A stretch of 8,933 nucleotides of DNA. Origin: Deltaproteobacteria bacterium. Lineage in GTDB: Bacteria > Desulfobacterota > Dissulfuribacteria > Dissulfuribacterales > QOAL01. The first letter of the stretch is position 1. Every line of letters begins with the position of its first letter. The DNA is taken from the NCBI GenBank assembly GCA_027068235.1, contig JAMOUE010000223.1, forward strand, positions 1 to 8,933. The letters are read 5' to 3'. Shown piece after piece: positions 5,839 through 8,933 of this stretch. Under the pieces are notes generated by a model. That model saw only the letters and a list, made by a program, of their open reading frames with translations. It searched no databases and was not told the DNA's origin. A program made the translations under genes and the position numbers.

Positions 5839-7626
5839 TTATCTTAGACTTTGAAGTTGTCTGAGTAACTCATTACTATCCTCATCTTCTCCCTGTTCCC
5901 TTAATTGTTGTAATATTTGCAATCTAAGTGCCTTTTTTTTCCGGTTAAGACAATAGATCTCAAGATCTCTTAACATGGATTCAAGATCTGTGCACGGAGG
6001 AAAGGCCGATGTAAGCCTCATAGCCACTGAACGCAAAGCTGGATTGTGTTCAAGCCGTTTGTATAACTCTGAAAGGTTTACATTTCCTGTCATAGAATGA
6101 AGGTGCATGATTGCTGACCAAAGTTCTGAAAGCACATTATCTTCTAACCATAATTCCGGTGTGTACTCTATGAATCTCTCTATATATTGAGGGTAGCTCA
6201 AAAGGAAACCAAGAATCTTTTCATCAGCCTTGTTTCCTATCCTAATAAGTGTTGAAGAATCGTTTCCCGTTTTCTTTTGCTCTTTATCCTTTGAAACGGT
6301 TCTAAGGGCAATGGGCCTGCGTGACTTTTCCTGCAGGTTCTGCCACAGGCTTTCTTCCCTGACACCTAGTTTCTGAGCTATATGTCCAACCAATAGGGAC
6401 TTACGAACCGGATCTTTAATGGTGGCAATGGCCTCCAAGGCAGATTCTATTGTCTTTAATTTGCCTTCCGTATCGGTACCAAAGTGTTTTTTACCTGTCT
6501 CTATCAAAAAATCTATGCCTGAAAGGGCGTTTTCGAGTCTTTCATAAAGTGCCTGCTGTCCCTGCTTTCTAACAAAGCTGTCAGGGTCTTCCCCTTCTGG
6601 CAGTACCAGCACTTTTGGTCTTATTCCCAACTTATAACATATTGGCAGTGCCCTTGATGCAGCCTTCAGACCTGCCTCGTCTGCATCAAACAGGAGAATC
6701 CAGTCCTTGGTCACGCCTTTCATTCTTCTGGCATGGTCTTCAGTAAGGGCTGTGCCTAGGGTTGCAACAGCCTCTCTAACCCCAAACTGCCATAAACTCA
6801 CCACATCCATGTAACCTTCTACCAAAAATCCCTGACCAGCCTTCCTTATGGAAGACTTGTTTTGAAACAGGCCAAAGAGCACTTTGCCTTTATGATAAAT
6901 AGGAGATTCTGGAGAGTTTATGTATTTGGGCTGCTCTTCTTGGCCAGGCAGTCCGATTGTACGACCTCCAAAGGCAACGATATCACCCCTATGATCCTTT
7001 ATTGGAAATATAATCCTGCCCCGGAACCTATCGTACCAGCCGCTTGTATTGGTCCGTTTTATTATAAGGCCTGCTTTTTCAGCAAGTTCTAGGCTGTATC
7101 CTTTTTCTTCCAAATATCGTATAAGACCGTCCCATTCATCTTCTGCCCAACCAAGGTTAAAACCATCTATGGTATCTTGATCCAGCCCCCTACCCTCCAA
7201 ATAGTCTCTGGCTGCCTGGGCAGAACGGGAAGATCGTAAAAGATCAGCATAATACTCAGAAGCAGCCGTATTAATCTCTACTAGCTGCTGGCCAATTTCC
7301 TTTTGCTGCTTTTCTTTTTGTGAAATCGGCCTTTTAGGTATAGTGATACCGTAACGTTGAGCAATCTGGGTAACAGCCTCTGTGAATGAAAGGCCCTGCA
7401 TCTTCATTAGGAACTTAAATACGTTCCCACCTTCACCACACCCAAAGCAATAAAATATCTGTTTTTCTTCGTTGACAGTAAAAGACGGATCTTTATCAGA
7501 ATGAAACGGGCAAAGCCCTACCCAATTCTTCCCCCGTTTCTTAAGAGGTACAAATTCCTGCACAATCTGCCTTATATCAGCAGTTTCCCTGATGGTTTGA
7601 AGGATATCTTCTGGAATATAAGGCAT
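5839..7626 (-). CDS. dnaG: DNA primase DnaG
   Basis: This 595-residue primase makes RNA primers at the replication fork and is recruited by the DnaB helicase. The N-terminal CHC2 zinc finger has C39, H42, C60 and C63. The RNA polymerase-like core carries RFRGRIIFPIKD (200-211) and the PKYINSPES stretch. The TOPRIM metal site shows EGYMD (270-274), DADEAG (314-319, where E. coli has DGDRAG) and PEGEDPD (343-349). The helical C-terminal helicase-binding part is at about 460-595. Length and order are normal. ATG 7626 is the only sensible start, although its Shine-Dalgarno (AAGG) is weak and close. It lies 24 nt after the thioesterase stop and 60 nt before rpoD, so it is probably co-transcribed with both. 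Confidence 0.97.
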   Translation of the reverse strand: MPYIPEDILQTIRETADIRQIVQEFVPLKKRGKNWVGLCPFHSDKDPSFTVNEEKQIFYCFGCGEGGNVFKFLMKMQGLSFTEAVTQIAQRYGITIPKRPISQKEKQQKEIGQQLVEINTAASEYYADLLRSSRSAQAARDYLEGRGLDQDTIDGFNLGWAEDEWDGLIRYLEEKGYSLELAEKAGLIIKRTNTSGWYDRFRGRIIFPIKDHRGDIVAFGGRTIGLPGQEEQPKYINSPESPIYHKGKVLFGLFQNKSSIRKAGQGFLVEGYMDVVSLWQFGVREAVATLGTALTEDHARRMKGVTKDWILLFDADEAGLKAASRALPICYKLGIRPKVLVLPEGEDPDSFVRKQGQQALYERLENALSGIDFLIETGKKHFGTDTEGKLKTIESALEAIATIKDPVRKSLLVGHIAQKLGVREESLWQNLQEKSRRPIALRTVSKDKEQKKTGNDSSTLIRIGNKADEKILGFLLSYPQYIERFIEYTPELWLEDNVLSELWSAIMHLHSMTGNVNLSELYKRLEHNPALRSVAMRLTSAFPPCTDLESMLRDLEIYCLNRKKKALRLQILQQLREQGEDEDSNELLRQLQSLR

Positions 7627-7650
7627 TACCCTTGTCTTTTAGATAAAATT

Positions 7651-8070
7651 TTAAATACTGTTTATCATCGTGGCGATTTCTGAAGGAATCTTGGTCAATT
7701 TCCCATTTGTATCTGCAGCAGCATGTTTGGTGCTGCCAGAGACAAGTAGCTGATCGTCCCTTGTAATCTCATAGTAAAAGCTCAAGGTAACCTTTGAAAT
7801 ATTACTCAGGGCAGTATTTATGGTTAACAAGTCATCATAGCCAGCCGGGGCCTTGTAACGTATGTGGGCCTCTACCACTGGAAAGAGTACACCAGACAAC
7901 TCTAGATCTCGATAGGGCCTTCCAAGTATGTTGCGCATCCATTCAGTGCGTCCAATCTCAAAAAGCCTTAGATAGTTGGCATAGTACACAACTCCTGCCC
8001 GGTCAGTGTCTCCATATATGACCCTATACGATACAGGCTGCCCCCACTTGAGTTCTTCTACCCTGTTCAT
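7651..8070 (-). CDS. ybgC: YbgC/4HBT family acyl-CoA thioesterase
   Basis: This 139-residue hotdog-fold protein is of normal family length. The signature YGDTDRAGVVYYANYL (19-34) contains D23, the residue aligning with the catalytic Asp of 4-hydroxybenzoyl-CoA thioesterase, and it is followed by the helix motif FEIGRTEWMR. Members hydrolyse short- or medium-chain acyl-CoA in the cytoplasm. In E. coli, YbgC goes with the Tol-Pal system, but no tol genes are present here, so the substrate and pathway stay open. ATG 8070 has GGAAGG just upstream. The gene starts 15 nt after the phosphoglycerate mutase stop and ends 24 nt before dnaG, a spacing that implies co-transcription with both. Confidence 0.88.
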   Translation of the reverse strand: MNRVEELKWGQPVSYRVIYGDTDRAGVVYYANYLRLFEIGRTEWMRNILGRPYRDLELSGVLFPVVEAHIRYKAPAGYDDLLTINTALSNISKVTLSFYYEITRDDQLLVSGSTKHAAADTNGKLTKIPSEIATMINSI

Positions 8071-8085
8071 GCCCTTCCTACTTGG

Positions 8086-8933
8086 TCATTTCTTTTTCTT
8101 TGGATCAAGCTCTACATACCTTGGTTGAGCACCAATAAAATGAGGAAACAGTTCATGACCATTTTGGAAAACAACCCCTGAACGCTCAGCCCATTCCTCA
8201 TCAAAACATACGTCAGGATTATCTTTTACATCAAGGGCATCATAGATGACAAAAGGCACTGGCCCCCTAGCATGGGTCTTTATGGAAACTGGCGTATAAT
8301 GGTCGGTCACAACCATCAACCTAAAGGTACAGTCCATATTTTTGAGACCATCAAAAACCGTTCCAACTACCTCTTTGTCAAAACGTTCAATGGCCTTGAT
8401 CTTTTCGTGAATGTCTCCCATATGACCAGCCTCGTCTGGGGCCTCTACGTGTACAACGACTATGTCTTTTTTCTTTAACTCCTCAAGGGCAGCCTGGGCC
8501 TTTGCATTAAAATCTGTATCTAGAAAACCTGTGGCACCTTTTACTTTTGGTGTATCAAGCCCAGCCCATTTGCCAAGTCCCTTGATAAGATCTACTGCAG
8601 CAATCACAGAGCCTTCTAAGTCGTACTGTTGAGGTATAGTCGCCATTACAGGCTTTCTACCCTGCCCCCAAGGCCAGATGGCATTGGCTGGCCGCTTCCC
8701 CTGTTCAATGCGTTTTAGATTAATTGGATGTCTATGAAAGAGATTTATTGCCTTTTTCAACACTTCATAAAGCAAAGGTTCCTCTTCGTAAACCCTCCAG
8801 GCCTCGGTTACGTCATGGCCAGTATAGTCATGTGGAGGAACAGTGGCTAAACCTTCGGGGCCACCACGCCAAAGAAGCAGATGCCTGTAACTAATACCAG
8901 GGAAAAGCTCGAAGGAACGACTCTTTACTATAT
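8086..8933 (-). CDS. apgM: Cofactor-independent phosphoglycerate mutase, archaeal type (start beyond window)
   Basis: The C-terminal 281 residues are present and the frame stays open to the right edge, so roughly the first 120 residues of a family usually near 400 are missing. It interconverts 3- and 2-phosphoglycerate in glycolysis and gluconeogenesis, using two metal ions and a serine that lies outside the window. Visible alkaline-phosphatase-superfamily motifs are ELFPGISYRHLLLWRGG near the edge, VPPHDYTGHDV, EAPDEAGHMGD with the following AIERFDKEV, and VVTDHYTPVSIKTHARGPVPF, which together hold the Asp/His metal ligands. An internal TTG at 8775 can be mistaken for a start, but conserved family sequence continues upstream of it. 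A run of four lysines ends the protein. It is the most upstream gene seen in the dnaG-rpoD run. Confidence 0.92.
   Translation of the reverse strand, partial: IVKSRSFELFPGISYRHLLLWRGGPEGLATVPPHDYTGHDVTEAWRVYEEEPLLYEVLKKAINLFHRHPINLKRIEQGKRPANAIWPWGQGRKPVMATIPQQYDLEGSVIAAVDLIKGLGKWAGLDTPKVKGATGFLDTDFNAKAQAALEELKKKDIVVVHVEAPDEAGHMGDIHEKIKAIERFDKEVVGTVFDGLKNMDCTFRLMVVTDHYTPVSIKTHARGPVPFVIYDALDVKDNPDVCFDEEWAERSGVVFQNGHELFPHFIGAQPRYVELDPKKKK

Noticed and set aside
8086..8775. TTG at 8775 as the phosphoglycerate mutase start
   Set aside because: Conserved family sequence, including ELFPGISYRH, continues upstream in the same frame to the window edge.
1..8933. CRISPR array, tRNA or rRNA gene, insertion sequence or attachment site
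   Set aside because: I saw no regularly spaced repeats, cloverleaf pattern, transposase motifs or flanking duplications on either strand.

Overview
The window is about 42% G+C by eye, and every supported gene lies on the minus strand, so transcription runs from base 8933 towards base 1. The protein families point to a Gram-negative, anaerobe-type bacterium, most likely Desulfobacterota (the former Deltaproteobacteria). The evidence is an archaeal-type cofactor-independent phosphoglycerate mutase, a primary sigma factor with no region 1.1, and a YeiH-type sulfur anion transporter beside cysteine biosynthesis. This assignment is inferred from style and family content; there is no rRNA in the window to fix it.

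Bases 8933-4288 hold a housekeeping run with short gaps: apgM (its start lies beyond the right edge), a YbgC-type thioesterase, dnaG (primase) and rpoD (primary sigma factor). The dnaG-rpoD pair is the core of the bacterial macromolecular synthesis operon. Here apgM and ybgC precede it, where rpsU sits in E. coli. A 60-nt gap with an inverted repeat separates dnaG from rpoD.

Bases 4287-3909 are a 379-bp non-coding stretch. It has hairpins after rpoD, a good sigma70-type promoter (TTGAAA-N17-TTTAAT), a palindrome at the predicted transcription start, and a leader of about 160 nt with two small hairpins before the next gene.

Bases 3908-2239 form a tight three-gene unit: a YeiH/UPF0324 membrane transporter (putative sulfate exporter family), a previously unlisted 33-residue single-helix membrane microprotein with a strong ribosome binding site, and a divergent UspA-like protein starting on GTG two bases after the microprotein's stop.

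Bases 2107 to 1 (open at the left edge) are the most interesting part. One uninterrupted reading frame joins a complete PLP-dependent cysteine synthase to a cysteinyl-tRNA synthetase-like domain. The CysRS half keeps all four predicted zinc/cysteine-binding residues, but its HIGH signature has become DLSM and its KMSKS signature has become KMSGD. This suggests a cysteine-making enzyme coupled to a cysteine-binding pseudo-synthetase, perhaps a sensor or regulator, though unusual aminoacylation is not excluded. Together with the transporter, the left half of the window looks like a sulfur/cysteine locus.
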